Shown: positions 26,289-36,307 of the stretch, piece by piece
Position numbering within the stretch: the first letter of the stretch is position 1
Layout of the letters: the number at the start of each line of letters is the position of its first letter
Assembly (NCBI GenBank): GCA_950295325.1
Contig: OX485806.1
Location: forward strand, 8,430,001-8,494,000
DNA length: 64,000 nucleotides
Direction: 5' to 3'
Source: Polytrichum commune
Taxonomy: Eukaryota > Streptophyta > Polytrichopsida > Polytrichales > Polytrichaceae
Translations under genes and position numbers: made by a program
Notes under the pieces: generated by a model
Database searches by the model: none
What the model saw: the letters and a program-made list of their open reading frames with translations, nothing else
Told to the model about the DNA's origin: nothing

Positions 26289-26621
26289 CACTAGTAGAAA
26301 ACTATGCCCAAAAAAACCGCAGCCGAAATCGGTTGCGGCTCTTTTGACCAACCTAGTCTGTGATCGCTAAACAACTACAAATTTTTTTACTTTCGGTTTG
26401 CGACTGTAATTTATATTTTTTTGAGGTGTGTAATATACCGTTTGAAAGGAATTTTCAAGACCTTTCCAACGGTATATTACACGCCCCCAAATACCTAAAA
26501 TTTAAGTTGCTAAACTAGAAATACAAATCTGCCATCATTTACCACGTGCAGATCAGGCTGGTCAAAAAGAGCGCAGCCCATTTCGGCTGCAGTTCTTTTT
26601 GGGCATAATTCTCTACTAGTA
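26289..26621. mobile_element. CACTA-like foldback element (about 333 bp)
   Basis: The left end is CACTAGTAGAAAACTATGCC and the right end, reversed, is TACTAGTAGAGAATTATGCC. The arms continue with CGCAGCC..AAATCGG against the reverse. The centre is also palindromic (GTAATATACCGTT / AACGGTATATTAC). CACTA ends are typical of CMC elements; no clean 3-bp duplication was seen. Confidence 0.6.
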
Positions 26622-28354
26622 CAAAGGTAGAAAAAGAAGGGTCCACGTCCAAGTCCAAGTGAAGTATTCCCTTGCCACATGGCTCAAGTGTAAACTTGTG
26701 AGTGGTCCTAGAGTGTGCAACATGATGTCACGGTATGTGGCGTCAACAGCCGCACCTTATCCGTTAGGTTTCATTCATTTAGATTTGGATGGATGAATCT
26801 TAGATGTGGAGAGGGAGGCTCCTAAGTGAGGAGCCTCCTCCTTGGCTTGGCATTCTTGCCTGTCAAGGTGTGTTGTTTATGTGTGACTTTGCTATGTTAA
26901 GTGTTTGTTTAGTGTTGTTTATTAGTGGTGGTTGGTACTCGAGTTGCAGTGACACACGATTGCTATTTACACGACAATGGGTTTTATGTAAAGCAAATTA
27001 GTATTTGGTTAACAAGTTTGGTTCTCTTTCACAAATCTTTTCCCTCAACGAGTTTGATTTTGTTTGCATAGAATTCAAGAAGATAAATCTAATGGTATCC
27101 TATTTGACATAGTTGACATCCATGATTCATGTAAGCAAATGAATTATCAAAGAATGGATTTTAAAAAGTCATTATGCATGGGTCTTAGGATATGGGTTTC
27201 AAAAACCTCATTTAATGCCTTTTGTGCCTTATTAGCCCTTGTCATAGTTTTTTTTTAAACAAATTATTTTATAAATAAAATTTTAAATTACATTGAATGC
27301 TCTTATTATACCCTTTCATACTTTATTATTATTATAGATTAGCATAGTCTTATTTTGCCAATGACCTTTGCTTATTATCCAGTTAATGCCGTCTAGGGGT
27401 AATTGCTCTTGAACAAGGTTTCTCTCCTATATGTGCTCACACAACCACCTTCCATTTCTTAGGCATCTTAATATTCCAATAACTAACTTGGAATATTTCC
27501 TACTCACTACAAGAACTATCCACAATTCAATTCAAGTTCACTGCAAGTCGGCTTCCTTCCCATGGTTCACATGCTTAAATGAACCAACAATCAGTAGAAT
27601 AGTATTTTATTTTTCTTTGTTCCTAGTGCCCCCAAATGCAAATAATTGGGACCCTTATTGACATAATGCCCAAAAGTACTTTAACTATCCCAATTAGTGA
27701 GGGAGGGCTAACAATGTTTGTGGGAAATTAGTGAAGTGATACTAAATTTCTTTTGGCTATGAAAATTAGTGCCACCAGAAGATCTAGGAAGCATTATTCA
27801 TCTTGGCACTATTCGATAAAAAATACTATGTATAGCAACACTATTCACTAACAAGCATATGTTTGCATATAAATTTTTAATCTCTGTACAAGCACCTTAG
27901 AGCACTCATTATTTCCTTATAATGTATGGTAAATGAGCACTCATTCGTAAATTTAGTATCACTTTAAAAATTCCAGCCCTAGCTAATTCTGAGATTTGGC
28001 AAAAAAAAAAATGTGTTTTAGGAATTAGTACCACATGCACTAATTGGGATAACTAGGGTCGGTTCACACGAGGTCCCAAGTCCTAAGTCCCCAGTTACTT
28101 GAGGTCAATCCGTGCAATCTCAACCGTTGAGAGCATGGAAGTTGGGACTTACTTCTACCTATAACTACTTTAGTAAAGGCAACTCCTAATTGTTGTTAAC
28201 AAATGATGAAGGGTGTGCTTATGTGATTATCTTGAGGGTGGGTGGTATGATGACAAGGTGTCTTTAATGGATTCAACATGTGTTGGGTTTGAATTGTGGG
28301 ATCCATCCTCAAGCGGTTGTCTATCCCTTTAACTAAGCTAATGGAGTTAATTTA
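26622..28354. other. Gene-free region
   Basis: The sequence is AT-rich with short unremarkable ORFs. No recognised repeat ends were found. Confidence 0.4.
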
Positions 28355-29215
28355 GGCACATCTATATTTGAGTGACATATTGCAAGGCTTGTAGTTTAAA
28401 ACATCAGCCAAAAAAATAAGTGTGACGATGAAATTGGACAATTATGTGCTAAATAATCCTAAGATATTGATACCATTCTAGGTTCAATTTTTAACATAGA
28501 TGCATGGGAAGGTCTTCATGATTGTTCAAAGAGAAAGAAAACTTCCACTTTGACTTATAGCTTTTGCATGTCATTTTTGGTTATGGAAGTGAAAGGACAA
28601 TTTCCTTGGTTCACAATTGGTAACTCATTGGGGCAATTCCCACACTAATGTAACAACCAAAAGTGTTTGTAGGGTTGGAAGTGCCTACAATAGAGCCACA
28701 CACCTTTAAGTGATTGTATGATCACTTTGGACCCTTGTAGCTTAATTGCATATCAACTCCAATTTTGAAACTTCAATGACAATCTGCGTGATTTGTAATT
28801 GCTAGCCGAATGAAACAATATTTGATCCAATTGAGTGGCAAAAATTGGTTGTGGGTTGGAGGTGCCCACAAATCTTAAGTGCTTGCACAAATTCACTTTG
28901 GACTCTTCTAATTTTGGCACCCCAACTTCAATTTTGAAAGACATGAGTTTAAAAGAGCTTACTAGACCAAATGCTCAATACCCATTAACCATCCTGAACT
29001 AAATAGTCAACAAAATTTACAAAAACCTATATGACCATTTAAGAAGAGAAAATCTTCACTTTGACCATGAATAAGATATTCATATGAGCTCCAAAATTTA
29101 TAAAGAAAAATGGCTATCGACACGGTTTGGATTTGCTAATCATCTCACACCATGTATATGGTTCACATCTTATGAAAGTCATGCAAAGCTAAAACTATCT
29201 GTCTAAGTTGAAGCG
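28355..29215 (+). repeat. Dispersed repeat family E, long composite copy
   Basis: It has the ordered words 'atatttgagtgacatat', 'cattctaggttcaa', 'gagaaagaaaacttccac', 'agttggaagtgcc', and then a second module with 'gaccatgaataagatattc'. The same modules occur at 3605-3960 and 32080-32730. Confidence 0.6.
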
Positions 29216-29228
29216 TGCTTACATTAGT

Positions 29229-29450
29229 AGGGATGATATCTAGTGTCACTTATTATCTGGAGTTAAACAGTGATGTATCTTTCTAATATTGATGTAATTT
29301 TTTACCAAGTAAAGTTGTTGATATTCTACAATGTCCAAACAACCAATTTGACATTTTTTTGGTAAAATATAAGATATATTATAAATAAAAATAGCATTTT
29401 GTAATTTCAAATAGTAAGTGACACTAAATACAATATTTAGCATGGTGAAT
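29229..29450 (-). mobile_element. MITE family C, copy 3 (reverse)
   Basis: It is the reverse complement of 25651-25873, with 'aatgtccaaac' and 'accaagtaaag' words, and ends in ACTAAATACAATATTTAG. Confidence 0.65.
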
Positions 29451-29473
29451 ACGTGCATCTACCATTATCCTAG

Positions 29474-30774
29474 ATACACTAAACATGATATTTAGTGTCA
29501 TATGGTATTTTATGTCACTATGGTAACTTTTTGGATGACACTTCTTATGGATAAGTGATCAAATAGTGTCATGGATGATGGATGAGTTTATCTATTGGCC
29601 AAAACCCTACCTTCTCTTGTCATGGATGACTGAAACTTGGATGAAAAACCACTTGGTTAGTGACAGTAATTGCAACATTGTAATTCTATAATCCCTCGGA
29701 AAAATCTACAAGGAGTGACAAATAATGTTGGGTTAACATTTAGTGTTAGTGACAATATACCATGGTTCACAATTAGTGTTGAGCAAAAGAATTAGAATTG
29801 GCAACACTAAATATCATACCGTAGTTTAATAGCAGGTTCGGCACAAAATAATTCTAAAAATAGATGCCTAAAAATTTGGAATATTATTGGCATTTTTTGC
29901 CGAATATAAAATTAATTATTTTTCAAAATTGCCTAAAAGTAAGAAATTTTTACTTCTCACTAGAGTTTTACTTACAATGAAAGCATATGTGAATTTTGAA
30001 GGAGAGAAGGTGCTCCTTTTGTAATCAAGCTCACGTACATTAGTCCACAAAGAATATGGGTTAAGAAGTAGCAAGACTCTAGGCGAGGCTTTTCAAATGT
30101 GTTGTACACAAATTTTCGGAGTCCAATTGAGCATAGAAGATGAAGTTTTATAGAATTCTGTCCAACTAACAAAAGTTGAGAAATCAATCCTTCTTCCACC
30201 TCCAACAAGTTTTGTGTCAAAATAAGTCTTTATGCAAAAGATATGGACAAAACATTGCAGCCGTGTAAAGATCAAAAAATTAAAATGCGTTCATAACAGT
30301 TTTTTGGAGCTCATTTGTGCATAGAAGATCAACTTTTTTGGAATTTTGTTGGTCTAAGAAAAGTTTAGAAATCAAGTAATATTTCACCTCCAACAAATTT
30401 TATGTCATTTGAAGACTCTATGCAAAAGTTATGCGTGTTATAAAAATGACGTCTAACTAGGTGCTTCACCTCAAAGTTTACATATCCCATATGCATTGTT
30501 GAACACAACTCCACTCTACTTGCATAAAGCACAGAGCATTCTCAACTCTTCACTCACATCTTACTTGTCATTCAATGCAAGAGAGATGTACAAGATATAA
30601 GTTGTAATAGAAAATAAAAAATGAATGTTAGCTGAATTTTTAAAAATTAAAAGAGAAAATTGCCGAAAATAAGAATACACTATTTTTAGGTGCCGAACCT
30701 ACTTTTTGAACTTTAATTAAATATTAGGCAGCAAGTTGCCTAACCTGCTAGTAAACTACGGTATTTAGTGTAGT
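29474..30774 (+). mobile_element. MITE family D, copy 1, interrupted by a nested element
   Basis: It begins TACACTAAACATGATATTTA and ends TATTTAGTGTAG. Without the insert at 29819-30761 it would be about 358 bp, like 42200-42586 and 59928-60300. It shares 'ttggatgacactt', 'gtgacaaataatgttgg' and 'ttagaattggcaacac' with those copies. Confidence 0.75.
29819..30761. mobile_element. TA-target element with CCGTA ends, family G, copy 1 (943 bp), nested in a MITE
   Basis: The left end CCGTAGTTTAATAGCAGG and the reversed right end CCGTAGTTTACTAGCAGG differ by one base; similarity runs on through about 25 bp. TA flanks both sides (29817-29818 and 30762-30763). Removing it restores the palindromic MITE end CTAAATATCATATTTAGTG. 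It is AT-rich with no recognisable transposase. The TA target suggests a mariner-type mechanism. Confidence 0.8.
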
Positions 30775-30863
30775 GAGTGGTAGAGGTATGATCTTTTGTC
30801 AGCTGTGATGTCAGAGCAGAGATGGCTGCCACTGCTTGTTTGCTTGGGCACTGAGTTCTCTAA

Positions 30864-31362
30864 GGGCCACTTCACACACGAGCCAAGTGCCGTGACCATG
30901 AAATTGTGACAGCCCAAAAGAAAGTGTCCAAAGGCCGTCCCAACCCACCTCCAAAATCATGTACTGTGGTCATGGACCCTCAAGTGTAGTGTGAAGCCAT
31001 ATGTGACCATGCCCTCAATCAAATGCTATTTCAATGGATTTCTACTCATGTGGGTCCTCACACATGATAAAATAGAATAAATCAACGGTTGTGAGCGTTT
31101 GGAGTGCCATGGTCTCTAAGTATTGTGTTAGGCCTACCTCCAAGAGGTGGTTTTTGAAAATAATCCAAGTGACCATGAAACATGATCCATTGGATGCCAT
31201 GTAGGAATCCATGTAGACTTTACATCCATCTTGCATTCACATACTCCGTTGGTCCCTCGAGTTTATTGTGAAGCGAACTTGGACCGGTCCTGCCCTTCCC
31301 ACCGATGAGAGTGCTTGAAGTGTAATGGTCACGGGCTCTCAGTCTTGTGTGTGAAGTGGCCC
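30864..31362 (+). mobile_element. Tourist-like MITE, family A, copy 3 (499 bp)
   Basis: The ends are GGGCCACTTCACACACGAG and GTGTGTGAAGTGGCCC. The target duplication is TAA (30861-30863 and 31363-31365). Confidence 0.9.
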
Positions 31363-31495
31363 TAAGTGGCCTTCACTAATTGAGGTGATGACATGAAAAT
31401 GGCTCAGATAATATATACACTTGATCCTTTTCAAGTATGAACTTGCAATGGTAAATTCCTTGGTGTGCAATTAATAACTAGTTGAGACAATTCCC

Positions 31496-32054
31496 CCCGG
31501 GTACGCAACTCTCATATTATACACAGGGGGCATCGTACTTAAAACGGCTTAGAGGATGGCTTTTGTAAAAACTATATCAAATTATATCAAATTTAAATGA
31601 TCAAAAAGTTGGGTGAAGACCAAATTAAATAAAATGAGATGAAAAAAAAGTTGGGTGAAGACCAAATTAAATAAAAATGAGATGAAAAAAAAGTTGGGTG
31701 AAGACCAAATTAAATAAATGAGATGAAAAAAAAGTTGGGTTGCATATTTATTAAGCCTTCCATTAAAATTATAATTCATTCACAATGTTAAAATTTTATT
31801 AAAAAGTCCAAAAAGTTGGGTAGTTTGACCTATCGTACCTGTATTAAAAAAAAATCATATAATTAGGTTTTTAATGCAATTATATGCTTCAAAATATATT
31901 CATTTCCTATATATAATTACATTTTTGGATTCCTTGTTAGAAGGGCTACAAGGGTTTCCTACATTAAAACAAATTGTATCACTCAATATTGGACTAAAAC
32001 GCATTATAAGTGATTATAATCAGGACCATATAATACGGGAGTTGCGTACCCGGG
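31496..32054. mobile_element. hAT-like element (559 bp) with 8-bp target duplication
   Basis: The left end CCCGGGTACGCAACTC matches the reversed right end CCCGGGTACGCAACTC exactly. It is flanked by the perfect direct repeat CAATTCCC (31488-31495 and 32055-32062). Eight-base duplications are typical of hAT, although these ends are not the usual CAGGG form. The interior carries a minisatellite. Confidence 0.8.
31598..31745 (+). repeat. Minisatellite, about 41-bp unit, about 3.5 copies
   Basis: The unit 'aaaaagttgggtgaagacc' plus 'aaattaaataaaatgagatg' recurs at about 31604, 31645, 31687 and 31728 with small length changes in A runs. Confidence 0.85.
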
Positions 32055-32079
32055 CAATTCCCAAGCTAATTCAAATGCC

Positions 32080-32730
32080 AATTGTCCATAGACCTAGAGT
32101 GCTCCTACAATTGCTTTGGACTCATGTGATTTTATTGCATCTCAACTTTGATTTTGGAACGAAAAATGACAATCTTCATGATCTGTAGTTGCTAGATGGA
32201 TGAAACAACTTTCAATCTGATCCAATGCTGAAAATGTCTACGAGGTTTAAAATCCCTAAAATAAGGCCACAATGTACCTTAAATGTCTATTTAGGATTAG
32301 TATGAAGAGTGATTGCAAGCATATATGCTAATTGGGAATAAGGTAGACTGGTGTCCATCGCAACACTCCCGAAATGTGGTCACATGTATTTGAGTGGTGT
32401 GTGGTTAGGTGTGAATCTAAGAACGAACACCAAAAAAGACATGAGTCTGAAGAGATTGAACCAAATGCTCAAAATTTGTTAAGCATTCTAGGCTCAATAC
32501 TAAATAGTCAATGTAATTGGGTTGAGGAGTGTTCCTAAATGATATTTTAATGAACATGAGAACCTTCACTTTGATAATGAATGAAATATTCATATGAGCC
32601 CTAAAATCATGAGGAAAATGGCTATGGGCGCGATTTAGAATTGCTAACCATCTCACACCATTTATGTGTCTCGTATCCTACGAGAATTGGGTGCAAAGGT
32701 AAAAGTGTGTGTTTAAGGCCTAGTTATGTT
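32080..32730 (+). repeat. Dispersed repeat family E copy
   Basis: It contains 'gatctgtagttgctagatgg', 'tatttgagtggtgtgtgg' and 'catatgagccctaaaatcatg' words, collinear with 28355-29215 and 3605-3960. The hAT-like element at 31496 appears to be inserted at its edge. Confidence 0.55.
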
Positions 32731-33059
32731 AGTAGGGATGAGGGACACAAAAACACTAAATTTATCACCTTTGTCTAGTATCTACAAATAATGTAGATGG
32801 CGGTTCTAGTGAAAGTGTACATCAACTACTCTCCAAGATAGAGTGTAAAACCCCTTTGTCCATGTGGTGTGAATTTTGATCCCTATGATGGTGAGTCTTA
32901 AGGGTTTGACAAACCCTTGCTTTCTCATGTATCAATTGCAAAAAAACCAGTGTGAAAAGGGTTGTAGATAGGCTTTGGACTTTCGTATGTTGTTGATGGA
33001 GTGTCATTGCTTAGATTCTGCCCTAGTGGATAGAGCCAACAAACACCATTAGCTTTTGC

Positions 33060-33360
33060 ACCCAATTCTCGTAGGATATGAAACACACATTAAGTGGGGA
33101 ATGATTGGCAGATCCAAAACGTGTATGTAGTCATTTCGTCATGACTTTCAGTACTCATCGTCGAAGTGAAGATTCCCATGCTTTTTGAATGATTATATAG
33201 GTCCCTCCAAGTACGATGTCGACTGTTGAACCTAGAATAGTTAACAATTTTTGAGGACGTAGTCCAATCTCTTTTGAACACATGTTAGCTTGGTGTTTGT
33301 TCTTGTATGATCCACACCTCACCACGAACCAACTCAAATATAGGTGTCCATTTAAGATGA
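33060..33360 (-). repeat. Dispersed repeat family E copy (reverse)
   Basis: It reads 'cccaattctcgtaggatatg', 'gattatataggtccctcc' and 'aactcaaatataggtgtcc', the reverse of the 32380-32720 module. Confidence 0.6.
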
Positions 33361-33375
33361 GTCAATGACCATATA

Positions 33376-33592
33376 TGGAGAACCAACCGCTAGTTACAAA
33401 TGAACCCATTGAGTCTGAGAAATGACCAGTTGAAGTTCAAGACTTCAGGAATGTCAATCATTATAGAAGAATCTATGCAGTATGCTCAAATTGATAAAGA
33501 AAAACTGAAAGATCACAACATGTAGCCGGTTGGACTTGGAAACACTAGGGTTTTGACCGATTATGCCCAAAAATCTCCCCGGACACTGAGAC
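33376..33592 (+). mobile_element. Family B element, copy 6
   Basis: It is collinear with copy 1 from 'ggagaacc' to 'aaaaatctccccgg'. The left terminus is slightly eroded. Confidence 0.68.
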
Positions 33593-34400
33593 AAGTAACC
33601 GAATTAGGCCTGCTTACCTTGCCAGGAGAGAGGTCATAAATGTTAGAGGCATGGTCTATAGTTAGCTATGATGTCAGAGCAGAAATGGCTGGCACAGCTT
33701 GTTTGCTTGGGCACCAAGTTCTCTAAGTTCACCAATTGAGGCTATGACATGAAAAAGGCTTTGGGCATGTTTATATGAAAGCCATTAGGCCATGGCTTTT
33801 GAGAATCCTTGCATGATGATTGGTTGAGAGTATCATGGCCCCTCGCTTTAGGTTTTCATGAGGACATTTTTGGACACAGTCCATAACGTGTTTAATAAAT
33901 GAAAAATCTACATGGAATCCCACCTAACATGCAAGTCTATAAATAATGTTGGTTGGGATTGTAGGGACGGTGATATGAATTTGGCTTTACACTAAGGGCT
34001 TTTGTCTTCCAAACGATTTTGGACTATGTAAATAATCCATGAACTCCTCTGTAGCCTCATCTGAAAACTGGGTTACCATGGTCATTTGAGAGCCATGGCC
34101 TAATGTCTTTGGTGTTAATATGCCCTTGAATGCAGACTGAAGTCCGGCATGTTCCAGCTCGGATCACATGTTATTATTCATCTTGCATAATTCTTCATAT
34201 TTCTCAAACTCATGAGGTGCTTATTCTACGTGCATATTGTGAAGACTTAACTTGTTTCTAGCTAACATAGCATTGTCCAACTGAGTATGAAGGGGATTTG
34301 GGCGAACCGACCCATACACTCGTTCCTTGTTGGATGCCTAAACTCTTGCCTCCAAGGAACCAGTGTACATGTTGGTTCGTCCCAGCCATATGGAGGGTGG
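33593..34400. other. Gene-free region
   Basis: Around 33650-33750 it shares 'gatgtcagagcagaaatggctg' with about 30805. No gene is supported. A minus-strand open frame entering from the neighbouring element has no recognised homology. Confidence 0.4.
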
Positions 34401-34409
34401 GTGGGGCAG

Positions 34410-35687
34410 GGAGGACGTTAAATACCCCCCACGAACTAATAGGGATTCCATATTCGGGCAGGGGCAGCCCTCCCACGAAATTTCTGGCCCCGCCCGGATT
34501 TTTTCCAAACCCGCCCGAAAATAGCTGCCCGCCCCGCCCGAAAACGAAAAAAAACATTGCTCTTCCATTCTTGAAGGCCGCTTGACTACAAATCCCATAT
34601 TGAGTGCACTTCACCTTCAAGGTCTCAAATCCAATATATATGTGCACTTCCACCTTGTAAATAAGGCATTAAATGGGATTTCATTCCGGAATTGAAACCA
34701 TCAACCAAGAATGTAATTAACTTGGAAGTCAAAAATTAGAAAGTCCTCATCAACATTGAGGTTATAATTTTTATGACTTACCATTTGAAATTGTCTTCGT
34801 CATTCTAAAATGACACTTAAATTTAGTGTGCTGATGTGGTATGTATATTTTATAATATTTTAGATAATTCTGGCTACTTTCAAGAATATTCATACGCACT
34901 TATTTATAAAATATACTTAATGGAACTAATTAATCAATTATTTTAATTACTGGATTTAATTGGAGTTAATTCCATTAATTAAATTTTAGGGTTAATTAGG
35001 CTTACTGGATATAAAAATTGAGTATTGTAATTACTGAAATTGATTGGAGTTAATTGGAGTTAATTCCAGTAATTAAATTTTAGGATTAGTTAGTCTTACT
35101 TAATTTGGAAAGAATAAATTTTGATTTATTTGGGATTAATTAGGATTAATCAGAATTAATTAGACATAATTACATTAAATCACACTTAATTAGAATAAGT
35201 GCGTATGAATATTCTTGAAAGTAGCCAGAATTATCTAAAATATTATAAAATATACTTACCACATCAGCACACTAAATTTAAGTGTCATTTTAGAATGACG
35301 AAGACAATTTCAAATGGTAAGTCATAAAAATTATAACCTCAATGTTGATGAGGACTTTCTAATTTTTTGACTTCCAAGTTAATTACATTCTTGGTTGATG
35401 GTTTCAATTCCGGAATGAAATCCCATTTAATGCCTTATTTACAAGGTGGAAGTGCACATATATATTGGATTTGAGACCTTGAAGGTGAAGTGCACTCAAT
35501 ATGGGATTTGTAGTCAAGCGGCCTTCAAGAATGGAAGAGCAATGTTTTTTTCGTTTTCGGGCGGGGCGGGCAGCTATTTTCGGGCGGGTTTGGAAAAAAT
35601 CCGGGCGGGGCCAGAAATTTCGTGGGAGGGCTGCCCCGCCCGAATATGGAATCCCTATTAGTTCGTGGGGGGTATTTAACGTCCTCC
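34410..35687. mobile_element. Mutator-like element with 494/495-bp terminal inverted repeats (1,278 bp)
   Basis: The left arm 34410-34904 and right arm 35194-35687 are near-identical inverted copies; by eye I saw only a few single-base differences and A-run length changes. The ends are GGAGGACGTTAAATACCCCC and its reverse. The perfect 9-bp direct repeat GTGGGGCAG flanks them (34401-34409 and 35688-35696). Long terminal inverted repeats with a 9-bp duplication define MULE-type elements. The loop (34905-35193) is AT-rich with repeated 'ttggagttaattcca' words. No transposase is present. GC-rich CGGGCGGGG words sit in both arms. Confidence 0.92.
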
Positions 35688-35696
35688 GTGGGGCAG

Positions 35697-36307
35697 GGCA
35701 TAAGTCAGATAGTATTCGGGAACTGTACCATGGTTATTCTTTTACCATCATTGCTATCTGAGATTCAATGTAGTAAACTTGGGTGAAGCATTGTCACTGA
35801 TAACAACTGAAGAATGTTATGGATTGCAAGACATTGCATAATGACACAGAATTTGAAGGTCCAGCACTGCCGAATTTTACACTACTAGCTTCTCTTGAGA
35901 TTCCTCCCTTTCTTGCAAATTGTATTGGAAAAGATATCTGCGAGAATTTTACTTGTTAACATTATTAGTTAGATTATACCTAGAGACTTGAGCTGGTGGC
36001 AGTACTTTTAAGAAGCTTCACCACGGCTCTCGAGCGATTGTGTATTCGACGAGAACATTGCGGAGGAGAGAAGGAGTCAATTGCAGCGTCATCCTATTTG
36101 TCACGGGCATGATCTCACATGGGCATGGAGATGAGTGATATGCGCATTACTCTCTAGATTTAAACGAAGGCGATTGCAATCGTACTGTAGGGCCATTTGC
36201 AAGAATCCTCCGCAATTTGGAAGCACCTCTGGTCTTCTCTACAGATTAGTTGCAGTGTGCAGGAGTTTGTCATTGTTGTCGTTGGAATCTTAGCAGGTGC
36301 AAGAACG
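35697..36307. promoter_or_regulatory. Upstream region of the MOSC gene
   Basis: About 610 bp separate the Mutator-like element from the MOSC ATG at 36308. The promoter and 5' UTR must lie here unless the transposon is transcribed through. No specific box can be assigned with confidence. Confidence 0.4.

Noticed and set aside
34258-34653. 131-codon minus frame and its twin at 35446-35661 on the plus strand
   Set aside because: They share the same start because they lie in the two arms of the Mutator-like element. The glycine-rich part comes from CGGGCGGGG words, so they are not treated as genes.
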